Source: Sweltsa coloradensis (lineage: Eukaryota > Arthropoda > Insecta > Plecoptera > Chloroperlidae). From it: a DNA stretch of 64,000 bases. Numbering within the stretch: position 1 is the first letter of the stretch; every line of letters starts with the position of its first letter. Under the pieces are notes generated by a model that saw nothing but the letters and a program-made list of their open reading frames with translations, did no database searches and was not told where the DNA came from. The DNA lies in contig JAMZAV010000052.1 of assembly GCA_024449915.1 (NCBI GenBank), forward strand, positions 868,001 through 932,000, given 5' to 3'. The position numbers and the translations under genes are program-made. Below, piece after piece: positions 1 through 13,420 of the stretch.

Positions 1-3000
1 ATTTTTCGTGAATAATTCTTTAAATGGATGTTCTTGCACTTTTTATGAAGATAATGTGTTTTTTTAAGGTGGCGGGGGGAGGGGGGAGGCGATGTCTATA
101 GTAAATGTCTTCAATATATTTTAATAGTTATAGGCCAATTAATATGATTCTCTATAGCCATGGTCATTCTTACAACATACTAATACATTATTTGAAGCGT
201 TTCAAACATATTGTGTGCTTGATAATGGATTATACGTAATGTATCATGTATGGCTGGCTATGTCAGTGATATTAGTGACTATCGACCAACCCCCAACTAT
301 GTCAGATGTCATCGTTCAACCTGCAATACTAGTGATTCGATTAGTTATGGTACATAGATTCAGATATTCCAACAAGGTCCGGCGAACACGTCCGCTGCAT
401 AACGCAATTATCAAACACACTTTTAGCTGAATATTATCTTCCATTACATTCATGGGGATATGGTTTATTAGCGATTCAGTCCGTGGCGCGGGCGTCAGGA
501 AGCGGTGGCGTAATTCGTGCTTATTATTCCGCTCGTCATCTGGCTGCTTGCTACTGGTGACTGTTCTCTTAGCCAGAGGAAGTTTGTGGTGACCGTCACG
601 CACCTTCGACGCGGGCGGTCTCTGGTTCGATGCCCGGCTTGTAAGTCCCACACACGCTTTGCTCCACACATATCGATCACTTATCAAGTTACTGGGCAGG
701 ACTTTTTCATTTTGTATGCAGGCACGGGTTTAAAGACGCTCAGCTTTTAGTTTTTTTTTTTCCGGGGGTAAACGGTTAACAACATCGGTAACTCATTTCA
801 CAACCTCGTTCATAAAAGATCAATCTATGAGATCCAGTACGCGTATGTTTAGATGATAAATCGGTTTTGAATAAACAAATGGTGAAATTCCCATAATTTA
901 CTTAATTTTGGTGAACTTCTGGAATTTATTCCAAGTGTACAGCAGATGTATTGAAATTGTATGTTTTCGATTTTTTCACGTTTTAGACTTACCTTTTGCA
1001 TTGATTTTTTCAGGCAAATTCTTGGCAACTAAGTGTGGATATCAATACATAGGAACTCTAATAACATTCATGCAACGCCGTTCAGCTGCAATCGTCAACT
1101 CCTGAGTGCGCGCATTTGAGTTGGGCCAAGCTCAGAGCCCCTCTTTATCAACAAATTGTCGAAGAACAAACTAAAATAACATGTATTCAGCATCACATCT
1201 CATGGTGGAGGTGCCGATTAGGCCAACACAAAAATAAAATCTTATCCAGCATTGAAATCTCTCTCTCTGTGGAGTGCAAAGTACACAATAATCTTATTTT
1301 TGGCTTGCTCCACCCATCTGCCTGAGCCACAAAATCATCAAGTAAATCGGAGTTCGTGTTCGGTTTTTATCGTGAGACGTGACAAACTCGCAGGCGGAAG
1401 GTGGAACTTCTTTCTCGGTCATCAGAATATTTACATTTATATGTGTTTTCGTCTATCCATAGCAAAAAGCTTGTTCCCAGGGGAAAAATGTTTGTCTGTG
1501 TGCCCGTATGAGTCCCTATCTCCACTAATAATATTTACCGCTATGTTAACGCTATCTACAGTTGCGGCCTTTTTTTTTTAGCGTTAAACATTTTACGCCT
1601 CAATTTGCAAGTATTCAATTTCTAATTTGAAGTGGTTAAAATGTTAGCTACTTTTGAAGTAACGGGTGGGTAATTGACTAATTGTGCATCATCAATTTTT
1701 AGCATGCTAGGCGTGAATAACATTTCGAAAGATATCTGCCATATTTTTTATTTAATAACATAATAAATTATTATTATTGATATTGCTTAGTACCTACTTT
1801 ACTAGGTTACTTTTCTCTACCGTTATAATGTGAATCTTGCTGCCAAAAAATACTTCACTTCCCTATAACACGCATTAATGATCTATAATAATATTTTAGG
1901 TTTCTGGTACTCCTACTTTCTACGTTCCTTCTTACAGAATCATTCGTATCTGATAATCCGAGCTCTCTTCGGTCTACTTCTCTCAAGTAAGCGATATAAT
2001 ATATTAGCACCCGTTCACTTAGGTAGTTACGATGTTGGTTACATTGCCGCTAACAAAAGTATTTACAATCAAGACAACGATGAACGTGCAGCTAATGGAA
2101 TTGAAAAGATTCGGTCGTTGACGCGTTTTTCTTTCTGTGATTCCAAACCAATGAGCATTGCACTATTACTGTTGAGTGAAATGACCGTGACAGATTGAAA
2201 TCGATCGTTTCGTAGGTAATCTTCGATTTGCTTCGATCAATTGCGCAGTCGAGTCGTCTGTATTTACTGCTTCGTGGGTCGTTGATCCGCCACTGTATCG
2301 AGCCCTCGGATCTTAGCACGTATTGTCCGGATGTTTGCCGAAGATAACTACGTATGTGTGGTGGGTGGACGTATGCAAAATACGTCGGCCGGACAGGTGG
2401 CAACGATATTCATTAGGACATAATTTGTGTGTCCAGACTCCAGACATACAAGCAAGCTCTTAGTAATAATGCAGTGTGGACAATGCAATTTTAATGCATC
2501 TCATGTCATGCTTCATGCGCAGTGCGATGCATTTTACGGTACGGTACCTACGAAAAATATGATTGGTAGAAGTGGCAAATTTTGAGGTCATTGTGACGGT
2601 AATTTTTTTTTTATTTGCAAATTTATTTGGAATTAACATTTTGATGCGATAATTTGAATTGTACAACGAATTCAACGAATAATTACAATTTCGGGATAGA
2701 ATACTAAAATCATTCTTTAGCCGTGAAAAGAAAAAATAACGTGCTGTGTATTGTATTTTCAATCTCTTGCATCAAGTTCCCAACCTGTGATGGCTTAGTC
2801 AGCCGCTCGCTACATCCACATTCATGCAAAGCTGTGGTTCCAGAAAATGAAATCCTACTTTTGCTTGTTTTGGGCCTAACCCTCACCCCCGTTTCACTTG
2901 GTTTGAATCTGTGCTCCAATTCTATGAGCCACTGCACCATTTTTTTTTTTTTTAAATTTTGTTCTGAATTGAGTAATGTACGCGTAAATAGTTTTTTTTT

Positions 3001-3149
3001 TAAATTAAGGGTTGAGAAGAACGAGCGTGGGCCCAAGTCGTGTAATAATATTGATGATCGCGTAATCGGGCATTTGGTGGCAAAAGCTTGGTAATCCAAA
3101 TGAATGTTATCTTAGCTAATTTGAAAAGCCAGGACTTGTTGCATGCATG
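1..3149. other. No recognisable gene; AT-rich non-coding DNA
   Basis: Short open frames occur on both strands, but none shows a known domain, a good start context or codon structure. A G-rich run lies at about 71-90. A tRNA B-box-like string (GGTTCGATGCC) lies near 623-633 without a matching A box, so it is at best a SINE scrap. If the Futsch-like gene at 21.5 kb continues on the minus strand, this may be intronic. Confidence 0.5.
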
Positions 3150-3705
3150 TGTGCACCATGACAACAAATTTTATTGAAATGCACTAGGCCTATAGGTTCC
3201 TGACGTATCAATTATACACTATCCTACTCTATACGATGAGAGCATGTAAGATGATGATGAAAAGACAATAATATGAAAAATCCATGTACTTTTGCGATTT
3301 TGTTCTGAACTTGCACGCTCTCTATGCGGAGAAGACATCGTACTTATAACATTAACAATAATGATACAGTTAAAAAATTAGGGTTGAGTATGGAAGTAAC
3401 CTTTCTTTCCAATCGACTTTTTCTTATACATAACTGGATGCTGTAACTGTTAATTGCTCATCCATTATTTTGATGAGAATAGAAACTATGACGAGACCAC
3501 CCCACAACCTTATTTAGGGTTGCGAAGTTTCCTCTCGTGACCCTTGATTTATATAATACGTTGGATGTTATAGATTCAGAACATTTCATTTTATGCTAGT
3601 TTTTATGATGTGCACGTGACCATCTAACGTGTTACTTACCCGCTATGTAATTTATAATAGGCCTATGTGTATAACAAGATGATCCTGCAGTTACGTTACT
3701 ATTGT
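3150..3705 (+). repeat. Segmental duplication, copy 1 (lacks the insertions)
   Basis: This stretch matches 5038-6345 in the same orientation. Shared landmarks in the same order include GTGCACCATGAC, GAGAGCATGTAAGATGATGATGA, ATGAAAAATCCATGTACTTTT, the CCACCCCAC...GGGTTGCGA segment, and CAGAACATTTCATTTTATGC followed by GATGATCCTG. The match is diverged by substitutions and small indels, so the duplication is not recent. Copy 1 keeps the continuous sequence at two places where copy 2 carries extra DNA, and so serves as the empty-site reference. No gene is visible inside. Confidence 0.8.
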
Positions 3706-5037
3706 GTACACAATTTCTCAACGATTCTTCAACAATAATAGCATTGGTTTAAAGCACTTATAATTATTTTCATCAAAACTAAGATCTGTACAATATTCTT
3801 TATATCCATGCACAATATAATTCAATCTGGTATGAAATGAATTATCCACAAGGTTGGTTATTCGAAGTGATTCATTTTACAAAGTCTACCAATAACTATT
3901 TTGGAGATTTAATATGGAAACAAGTATACATAAATTGAGAATTACCTAGTGAGGGGTTATTCTGCACGTGTACTAAACATGAACTGTTCAGACCTGTTAA
4001 AAAGTTAATTGATTGCAGAGACGAAAACAGTAGAGTAAAACATGTAGATAGAGGGCCCGATCAAACCGATCCTGTCTAGTGCTCTTGCAGTTTTATAGCT
4101 AGAAGTATAAAATATAACTAAAATGTATAATTAAATCGAAATATTAACTGGCACCAAAAACTTTCAGTTTTGCTTTCGGCGATGGAACTGTTCAACTGGC
4201 AAATTCAGCGCGGGTTCTTGTTCCCAACGGTTATTCGGAATACTTTTTCCCAATTATATCACAAGTGTTGTTTTGCAAAAAATTCAATTTCGCTTTAATC
4301 CTGCGATAATTGGACGCAATATTTCTGCCAACAGTTCGGCTGAATCGAACCGTGGAACGAGAAGGCGGCAGAGGGGAATCGGAAGTCAGTCACCCGCACT
4401 ATATCCCCCCCCCCCTTATAATCAACCGACGGCCTAGGTTTTAGTTGTGTGACCTACAGTCTGAGCACGCTTACTCAACTGTGGCACATTCCTTGAAATC
4501 AGCTGTACTTAACTCAAATGAGTATTTCTTTGAAACCAGCTGTAAGCTTCTGATTTGTGTAAGTCTAACGAACTTTGATGCCAATTGTACCTCACTCGAC
4601 TATTGGTATTTATTTTAGACTATACGCGCTTTTCTTCTTTTGAATTAAGTGTGTGACTTTCTTTGATACAAACTGCACTGTACTCAACCGAATCATATTC
4701 TTTAATCATGATGATGGTTCTTTGATTCAGCTGCATCGCTCTAACGAATGTTTCAAATATTGATTGATACCAACAGTATTGTATTGTACTCACTGTGTAA
4801 AATGCTTCACTCTAAGACGTGTAGTGAGTAGGCCCTACTGTCTTATTCTATTTTTAATTTTGTAATGTTTTGTTTCACCAGCCTTGTCTAGAGACCTTCT
4901 ACTACAACAATGATAGTTTTCAAGGTCAAGTTCAGTTTCATTTTTCATCATCGCCGCATTGAATTGAGTAGGAGTTGGTTTTTGGCTTGCGTAGAGTGGG
5001 AAGAAAACTCATCTAACTCATGAACTAGACTCATCCA
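3706..5037. other. Spacer between the duplicated segments; nothing recognised
   Basis: AT-rich DNA without a convincing coding frame. It contains a run of 11 C at 4405-4415. No RNA gene or mobile element could be identified. Confidence 0.5.
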
Positions 5038-5397
5038 CACGTGCACCATGACTAGAAATTGTACTGGAAGTGCTCTATATAGGTTCCTAACTTATCAATG
5101 ATAACACTATCCTACTTTATACGAGGAGAGCATGTAAGATGATGATGAGACAATAAAATGAAAAATCCATGTACTTTTTTATTTTCCCTCTGAACTTGCG
5201 CTCTCTCCGTTAACCTCTACTATGCGATGAAGACATCGTGTGTATAATGTCATAAGATTTTTTTGTATCACTAATGCTAATTACATAATTATCGATGAAG
5301 GGTAGGGTAAGGAAGTAACCTTATTTATCCAATCAACTTTTCCCACAATTTAAATGACTGTTCGCAGTTAATTGTTCAAGAGATTGAGACGATGAGT

Positions 5398-5528
5398 AGT
5401 GATGGATGAGGGTGAAGATCGATTACAAAAAAACATGCCTTATGCGGGATTCGAACCCACGTCACTTGGTGCCATACTCTTCGGACTAGCGCGCCATAAT
5501 CGTATGTGCCATCGCGGACGGCTTGAGA
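5398..5528 (-). mobile_element. tRNA-derived SINE-like insertion
   Basis: On the minus strand this reads like a tRNA-derived head: a B-box-type T-arm string GTGGGTTCGAATCCCGC, preceded by CTAGTCCGAAGAGTATGGC. It is followed by an A-rich end (seen as a T-rich/A7 stretch near 5427). It is absent from the duplicate at 3.48 kb, which supports insertion. Related T-arm strings occur near 9.7 kb (GTTGGTCGAATCCCGC) and 53.88 kb (GTGGGCTCGAATCCCG), so this may be one old SINE family. No complete tRNA cloverleaf could be drawn. Confidence 0.5.
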
Positions 5529-5598
5529 AAAGAAACTATAAGAAATCCACCCCACGAAATTACTTCGGGTTGCGACATTTCCTATCTGACCCTTGATT

Positions 5599-6185
5599 GG
5601 ATGAGCGAAGCGAAGACTTCAATTTCACTGACCCCCCAAAAAATTTAGCTCGGGTTTTTTTTTTTTGTTTTTTTTTTTTTGTTTTTTGTCTGTTTGTTAA
5701 CTCTCTCCCAGGCAAACGGCATATCCGATCTTGATGAAAATTTGACAGGACCTTCGAAATCTCTGAACTTAGAGGTGTATTGTTTTTGGGTACAATCGAA
5801 GAAATATTTCTCATGAATATCGTACTTTTACGATTTTTTTCGATTTTTTGTGCGATATTTTCGTGCCATTTGGGCCAATTCTGACCAAACGGGTGGGGCT
5901 ACAACGTTCATATTATACATGGACATTAAGGTTATGGTGATGTATTACCTTTTAAAGAAAAAGTTGAAAAAGTTAGCCAGAATTCATAGAAATAAAGCTT
6001 TTAATATAAGTTTTTTTACGTGAAATAATAAAATTGACAATAGACAATAGAACTTGACAACAATCACTGCAATGCGTAGGCAACAAAACAAAACACTTGC
6101 AAAGTAAAGATATCCACGCAAACTAACAACTTTAAAAAGCTAATCCATCAACGCGGCGGACTTAGCGTTTTCTAGTAAATAATAT
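5599..6185 (+). mobile_element. Dispersed repeat family A, copy 1 (one internal unit)
   Basis: The element begins GGATGAGCGAAGCGAAGA, continues TTCAATTTCACTGACCCCC and a long T-rich tract. Its body contains CAGGCAAACGGCATATCCG, ACCTTCGAAATCTCTGAAC and CGGGTGGGGCTACAACG, and it ends ATCAACGCGGCGGACTTAGCG...CTAGTA. A closely related copy lies at 49482-50270, a diverged reverse copy at 36592-37220, and an end-only fragment at 53968-54115. There is no coding capacity and no obvious terminal inverted repeat. It is inserted in copy 2 of the segmental duplication. This copy has a single copy of the internal segment that is tandemly repeated in the others. The family class is unknown. Confidence 0.75.
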
Positions 6186-6345
6186 TGTTGTGACGTGTAT
6201 ACCAGAGTGTTATAGGTTCAGAACATTTCATTTTATGCTAGTTTTTATGATGTGCATGTGACCTACTAACGTGTAACTTACACGCTCCGTAATTTATGAT
6301 ATGTGTAAGAAGATGATCCTGAAGTTACGACCTATTACTTTCGCA

Positions 6346-8457
6346 CTCAAAGTATATTCTCGTAAAATTGGAAATGGGAAATTGGAAAAACATTTCGAGA
6401 CCGAAACTTTTTTCTTTATGTCATTTTGATAACCAAGTTGAATCTAAAATCTAGCGGTATGTGGAGTAATAATAAGGACAGGCAGTACATGTTTAAAACA
6501 ATTTTAATTATTTTTTATGTAACTTTTTTACTGTTCTTAATAGTTGTAACAATGGGATATTTCGCAAGATATTTTCATTTACCACAAAATTATTTGCCTC
6601 AATGAAAAAGTTCAATTAAAGTCAATAATTAAAGAAAGTCAGTATTATTTTCGAATGATCTAATACCAAGATCTAGTTGCATTATCTTCTTGAATTTCGC
6701 AATTTATCGCCATACTTTCTGGATAGTTGACTGAACAACTTGTATTGTATTACTCCGCTCTGAAGGTCATTGTCATTGTTTGACGGTCCATCTGTTCCGT
6801 ATAGAAACTCAAGATTATATTTCCAGGCGTCTTACAACATTAGTTCATCTTCATTGAACGCGCGCCAACTGGACCGTATCGGAAAGTTCTTCAAACTATA
6901 ACTGAAAATATATTTTAGGAAACTTGAAAACATGTTTACTTTTCGTTAGTTCACACAATTGTGTTGTCATAATTTAAGATGTTTTACTAACCGGAAATAA
7001 GTATTTTATAGTGGTGCTGGAACCTTTGGTTACACACACCACACCATGACTAGCTTGTATTAAGAGAAGTGAATTCGTATTGTTCTTATTTTTCTAAAAT
7101 CTGTTAATAAACCTTTAATATGAACTCAATCTCGTACTCGGTGAGAGTTAAAAAAACAATGCATCAATTTGTATTTCGCATCCAATGGATATTAAATATT
7201 TTATATCGTTGTTGAATATAATAACTTTTATCACCATAAATCACCATTAAAAGATAGAATTGAAAAACGCAAACGATTGTTTCTTATATTATTTTTACAT
7301 GGATAACTTTGTAGTTAAAAGTGTTTTCGGCGTAACAAGTGAAATATAATTTGGAAGTAGCGAGGACACACAACAGTGGCCGAAATGTTACTTCGTTCCA
7401 AAGGCACGTCTAGATCTAAACCTTTGCATCTGGATATTATAAAAAAATTAATTTCAAATTTGATTCACAAATAGAGACAATCAATGATTCATGACCGTTA
7501 TCATGTTGCTGAATCGTCTGCTGTCGCATCGACTTGTCTATCATATAACGCACAGGAAATTGCATTATACCGATAATCAATTAATGGCCAATTGTCTTCT
7601 TAAGGTGTGATGACGTCAGCGTGGTATTCTGAAACCTCCTCGGGCGACGACGACGTCCGTCGAAACGTTGCGTGGATCAATATCGCCCCAAGGTGAGTTG
7701 AAAAACGTCGGACCGCATCGCTCCACCATCATTAGTCAATCAGCCTCGTGTCACGAGAAGGGAGGTTAATTGACACGACGTTCGTTAAAGTCAGCAGAAA
7801 ACAAGTTGCACCCTCACTTCGCAGGGTTTTTTTCCTTTCCTTTTGGAACTGAATTTAGGGGGTACTTAATCATGGACGACTTTGCGCATCGTTTTTCTTG
7901 TAGGTATCCATTTCGTCGGCCGTTTCTTTACTGCGCTTTGATTTTCAGATTTCAATCGTCATTCATTTGTCATTCTTTGATTTTAGGTCAGCGTGGTCTT
8001 AAAAGTGACAATTGAAGCCGAGAAAGTGAAAAAGTTCTTTGAGAATGTTTTAGACTTTCATTTGTACGCAATTGAGTTTTTTTCATGACCTTTTTCTTAC
8101 GGACAATTCTGTGGAAGGATGATGATTTCTATCTAGAGATTGAAAAGGAAGGATGTGTCAATCTTAAAGGGCCCTTTGACAACGCAAATAGATGATACTC
8201 TTTCGGAAGCAATTCAATTCACGACGATAGAGACCTTGTCCTTTGACCAATGACAGAACGTTTGAATGCGTAACACTTTTCATTTCATTGACTTTCAAAT
8301 TTGCCTCAATAGTAAATAATAATTCCGAAGAAACGTTCAAAGAGCTTCAAAGTTGATTTACATTACAATAGTAGAGATACAAATGCATAGATCTTCAATA
8401 ATTTTGAGCATTGGTCTGTATCAACATGTCGATGATGAGAGATACTTCTCGAAGTTT
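6346..8457. other. No recognisable gene
   Basis: AT-rich DNA. A short GC-rich stretch near 7605-7690 (GACGACGACGTCCGTCGAAACG) has inverted GACG/CGTC pairs and resembles degraded repeat sequence. The open frame at 7770-8015 shows no recognisable domain. Confidence 0.45.
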
Positions 8458-8792
8458 GGGTTGACCGCTCTGCCCTGAAACTCGCGTATTCTACTGGTTA
8501 GAGCAGATGGCGAGTTCGAGAGCTAGTGCAACGGCTTCGTTCTCCTCGACGTCTGCTCCGCAGTCCGGGTTAGTGGAGGAACCTGTCAAGTTTACACCGT
8601 CCTTAAGGATGGGACGTTAAGCCGTTGGTCCCATTTGTACTTTTCGAAAGGAGTAGGCTACGTGCCGGTACCAATAATTGTTTCCCTTCCTCCCTTCTGT
8701 TCATACTTCATCCTCATCTATCTATCACCACTCATCGTTTCGAATATCCAAAGTGCATTAATATGAGACGTTAAGCAGTATCCAATCAATCG
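8458..8792 (+). mobile_element. 5S-rRNA-derived SINE, 5'-truncated copy
   Basis: Same family as 17435-17844. It starts in the 5S-like 3' part (GACCGCTCTGCCCTGA) and carries the conserved core (GGTTAGAGCAGATGG, ACGGCTTCGTTCTCCTCGAC, GTCTGCTC.GCAGTCCGGGTT, GATGGGACGTTAAGCCGTTG, GTGCCGGTACC). It ends with the family tail GTGCATTAATATGAGACGTTAAGCA and a short (AATC)n run. It lacks the 5S 5' half. No clear target-site duplication was found. Confidence 0.8.
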
Positions 8793-11700
8793 AAGGTTCA
8801 TCACTAATAATAATGGTAGATCTCGAAACTTACGTTAACAACAAACAAGTTGAAGTCTTGAGGAAAGCCACGAACTTGGATGGCGAAACGTCGAGAAGTG
8901 TTGGGCTCATCCCATCCTCGTTACTACGGAACATCCCAGGGAACAACAGTAACGAACCGTGAAAGCCGCCACCATCTCATCAATCTCTTTGTTTTTAATT
9001 TACTTCCAGCGGTAATCTCTTCCATCTCGAGTGCTCCGAGTTAAACTAAACACTATATTTGCGTCACCACCACACACTTTCAATCAGTCTGTCTGTAGCT
9101 TGTCTAGACGCTCGGATGCGCGTTTGGCGTGAAATTTACAGACCAACGCCCGTTTCCATTTAGCAAGAGCCTACGACGATGAATTATGAGGGTGATGCAT
9201 GAGTGTATTAATAACACAACTACTAAATCTAATCAAGTGTGGAAATCATTCAGGATCGCGTCAGTCATGTGTAAGTTTATAGTTTACGTCACCGAAGAAG
9301 GGGATGCACATGGCTCCGAAGGAACGCGCGGTACTTTGCCTTTTACGCTCCAGAGTTAGATTGCGAGACCAACGTTAATGCAGGCTTTACAAAGTTTTTA
9401 CTAGGCCTACACCTAGTATCATATTTTAATTCAAACGTTAAAATGTGATTTTATTCCTTAAAGCATTCATTTACGTCAGCGACATAATAGCAAATCTGAT
9501 GAAAATCGAACTCGGCGTAAAAAGAATAGAAAGGAAAAGATTATATGGTTTCAATTTAATATGTCAACCAGTGTGTAAAATATAAAGTTAGGTAATAACA
9601 ATCATCAGAAATATTTGATAACAATATAACCGTTAAGTACAATATTGTAATATTATGATATTGTGAAGAAGAGTTGTTACGGTTTGTGGCATGCCAGAAG
9701 AGTATGGGTCTTATAGAGACGTTGGTCGAATCCCGCATCAGATATGGGTATTTTAAAATTACACAAATTCTTCGTAATTTCCAGACGTAAAGCAACATAC
9801 AACTTTAATCAGAGCCCAGCCTTGCAGGTATAAACGATTGATATAAATTTATATACAAATAGAAAACGGGTCATGAATGTTTCACAGGTTTTCCGTGTAT
9901 GGTATAGGCGACCTAAGTTTTGAAGGCGGGAGGAAATTGGTTTCTCTCTGGTCTCAGCGCCATAAGAATTGCCGTGTACGAAAATGTAACTCTGTCGTAT
10001 CTTTGACTCGCGCAAAAGAAATCTAACCATATAATCAAGATGATATTTGTACACAACTGATAGATGGCATTCTACTTTGCTCGATGTACGTTCCTAATTC
10101 AAACTGATTATGAGTTTAATGACCCATGTTTTGCGCATGTCGAAAGTACTCTGACCGAGCGCAACCTAACGCGAGACGCACCACGTTGTTGCAGCTTGGC
10201 TCCTCGCATACACGCGCCTGTCATGGTGCATAAATTACTTCATTCAAGATTTTTGTTGGCACTTAAAGGATAATTATTCAGTAATGTATTCTAGTCATCC
10301 ATCCGTGAACCTCAACAGTAGCCAAAAGCAGTCGGATACCAAATTGTTATGCTGATGCCATGTATACACCAAAAGAATTTATTACGCTTGCTTTTTCATG
10401 AGCATTGGAAGTTGCAACAGTGTAAATGTAAGTCACTTCGACTCAAATCAAAAGTCAATTAAATTTTGATAGACAGAGTTAGATGTCCACGCAAAGTAGA
10501 AATTTATAGTTTTACATATGAATAAATTCCGGTCCGTGTCGGATTCTCGTGCTATCGTTACGAAACATTAGACGGGTTATCGCTATACCACGCTGACCGG
10601 AGAGAACCAGACAACGCCATTAGGTTCCCTATTGTTTTGCTTGCCGGTCTTGTCTGTTTCCGACTGTTGTTCGTGGTGCTTCCACTTCCTCGGCCCGGAG
10701 GTTCCTACTTGTATTGCACCCACAAAACACAAAAGTTGTACATTATTCACCCAGATCACGATTAGGCTATGTCGTTCTTATTCTAGTGTGAATCCAATTA
10801 CTCCTAAACACTAACTTTTTGATCTAGTAAATAAATTAACATTATTTATGTAGTGTTTTATCTGCAGTGTATGACATGTATTTGCATGATGTGAAAAAGT
10901 CTGTGACCTAGACAGAATAACGCTTAAACACGAACTTTGGACGAATTGCGTTTGGCTTCATGTAAGTCTAGACATGAAATGCAAGCCATGATAATTAAAA
11001 CCTCTGGTTATACTTCGTTAAATTTCACACAGTTTAATAACTTGGACTCGGTTCTTCTCAACGCCTAACATTCCTTGATAATAACGTGGAAGAGAAATTG
11101 TGTTCCGCAAGCATCATGTTAATAGTTCTGTCATAGTTTTATTATTACGCACAGTACACTTCTAAAAAGTTAACAATTAAGTACGCATATGCGGTGTTAA
11201 CAAGCACAGAACAAATTATTACTATAAGTACTAACCAATTAATCATTTGAACATTAATGTGTAACATTAATTTACACCTGAAGTCGTGAAACTCTACGTA
11301 CATAATTCTAGGTGTAAATATTATATAATACACATTACAAGCTGCAAATTAAATCAGTTTATACATATAAACAAGTATCGGTATAATGCGTGCCATAAAG
11401 AGTTTTGCCAGGAAAGGTAAATAATATTATGAAATTTTAACTTAATAATTTTTTGTTGTTGCTTCTTTAGTCATATTATGAATTAACGTATAGGACTTAC
11501 AAGTAAGTCATGACGACCCAAGAATAATTACAAAACTATATATATATATAAAAAAAAAAACTATTGAATATCGGCCCGTGGTCATACATAACTTACTCCC
11601 ACCTGCATCCCAATCACATCGAGCTACTGAGGATAGTGTAATTAGGGCTACTACGATATTAGCAAATAAAAAACGTTTTAAAACTATACATCGTTCAATT

Positions 11701-12767
11701 ATAATGACATTTTCTTTTACTTTTTCCACACATATATTTATTTTATATATACTTATAGTTCTTCGATGGAACACGATGGAATCTATACTGCAGTGAATGT
11801 GCATTATGGTTACAACTGTTAACAGTATTAGAAAATAGTCTAAACAATCCCATCAAATTGTAATTTCCATTAGACAGTCTCAGATGTGTACGTACGTGCT
11901 ATTTGAGGGAAAGCAGTGAATATGATCGTTGGTGGGAGAACGGGAATGAGCTATAGCTCCCCCTTCCCGTTAAAGTTGAGTTTCACCAATAACTTGGGAA
12001 CTAATTTAGCCTGCGATCCGCTTTGTATCGCGATATATAAAGAGATTATGACTAAATTCTAAAAATACTTACCCTCAAAACAGAACAGAATTGATGATCA
12101 TATTTTAACGATTTTATTAATAAACTTCAGACGAGCATTAATAAAGTTATTGCAAATAACATTAAACTGTAAGCCGTGTTCGTTTCAGGATTTCATATTG
12201 TATTAATATCAACGTGATTAATCTACAAACAGAAATAAGCTTATTTTTTCCGAGATTTCATCTGAACAAACGTGGAGGAAATAACACTCTAATTGCGTTT
12301 TATAAGAAAGTCTTGCGCGTACAGAATGAAGCTAAAAACAAAATTGAGTAACATAAATGAAAAATTCACAGTGTTGAGATTGAAGCCGAAACTCAAACGA
12401 AAACAATTTGTGTGTAAAGTAAAAGAGTCTTAAATTCACAATCAAAATGTAGTAGCTTGGAAGTTCTGCTCAAACTGAAAGTTCTTGTTGATTAAAAAGA
12501 CCTTCCGGTTCCGCTTTGTTAAAAATAAGTTTCGAAAGACTTCTTTGGCTAAGATAAAACTTGAAAGAGATTAAATGGCCTCAAAAGACCGAACCTCAAT
12601 AAATATCGTGAAAAACGTGGTAATAACTACAAACGATCTTGTTTGTAAACTAGTAAAAATGCCTTTCCGCAAAGAAACTAAAGAAGATTCCTATGTCACA
12701 TTAAACCAAGATAACACACGATATATTACAGCAGAAATAGCTTCGAGCATCGCGACTTAACTCTACC
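8793..12767. other. No recognisable gene; scattered low-complexity DNA
   Basis: No convincing coding exon. A tRNA T-arm-like string occurs at about 9728-9745 (GTTGGTCGAATCCCGC), preceded by CAGAAGAGTATGGGTC. It resembles the SINE-like insertion at 5.4 kb but is too degraded to bound. A (TA)n plus A10 run lies at about 11538-11561. The open frames at 10632 and 11578 show nothing beyond chance. Confidence 0.45.
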
Positions 12768-13420
12768 CGTCGCTTGACTAGAAGCATGGGACAAAATGGA
12801 ATTCTGCCGTCGCTCGCTAAAAACGTCGGATAATGCAGAAGTCTAACCGTCGCTTGACTTAAGAAGCATTGAACATACTGGAATACTGCTGTCGCTTCGC
12901 TAAAAACGACGAATAAAAACCAAGTTCAACTGTCGCTTGACTAGAAGCATGGGCCAAAACGGAATTCTGCCGTCGCTCGACTAAAAACGTCGGATAATGC
13001 AGAAGTCTAACCGTCGCTTGACTTAGAAGATGACATACTGGATACTGTGGGAATTACTGCGTTGCTTCGCTAAAAACGACTAATAATAACCGAGTTTAAC
13101 CGTCCCTTGGCTTGGGATCATCGGACATAGTGGAATTCTGCAGTCGCTTGACTAAAAACTACAAATAATGACCAAGTCGAACCGTAGCTTGACTTAGGAT
13201 CATCGGGCATGTTAAATTTGCCGTCGGTTGACTTTAGATGTATCAGGCATAATGGAATGCCGTCGCTTCACTAAAATCGTCGAAAAATGACCCAAGTCGA
13301 ACCGTCGCTTGATTTACGAGCATAGAACATAGTGGAATTCTGCCGTCACTTCACTTAAAACGACGCATAATGACCATGAGTCTAGCCGTTGCTTGACTTT
13401 AGAAGCATCGGGGATTGCGT
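12768..13420 (+). repeat. Satellite of alternating 40-bp monomers (about 16 units)
   Basis: Each monomer starts CGTCGCTTGACT or CGTCGCT.CGCT and is about 39-43 bp. Two types alternate. Type A has AGAAGCAT.GG.CA...TGGAATTCTGC. Type B has AAAAACG.CG.ATAATG.C.AAGTC.AAC. The array is therefore an 80-bp dimer repeat. Some dimer blocks (12768-12847 and about 12930-13010) are nearly identical, which suggests later duplication of larger units. It ends near GGGGATTGCG. No open frame spans it. Confidence 0.9.

Larger units (their letters stand above)
5038..6345 (+). repeat. Segmental duplication, copy 2 (carries two insertions)
   Basis: Second copy of the 3150-3705 segment. Collinearity is broken twice. 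A tRNA-like sequence of roughly 130 bp sits between the GATGAG-like stretch and AAAGAAACTAT. About 590 bp starting GGATGAGCGAAGCG sits just after CCCTTGATT. After each, the match to copy 1 resumes (CCACCCCAC, then GTTATAGGTTCAGAAC). The insertions therefore happened after the duplication, or were lost cleanly from copy 1, which is less likely. Confidence 0.8.

Noticed and set aside
600..650. B-box-like GGTTCGATGCC
   Set aside because: No A box or cloverleaf; isolated T-arm-like string.
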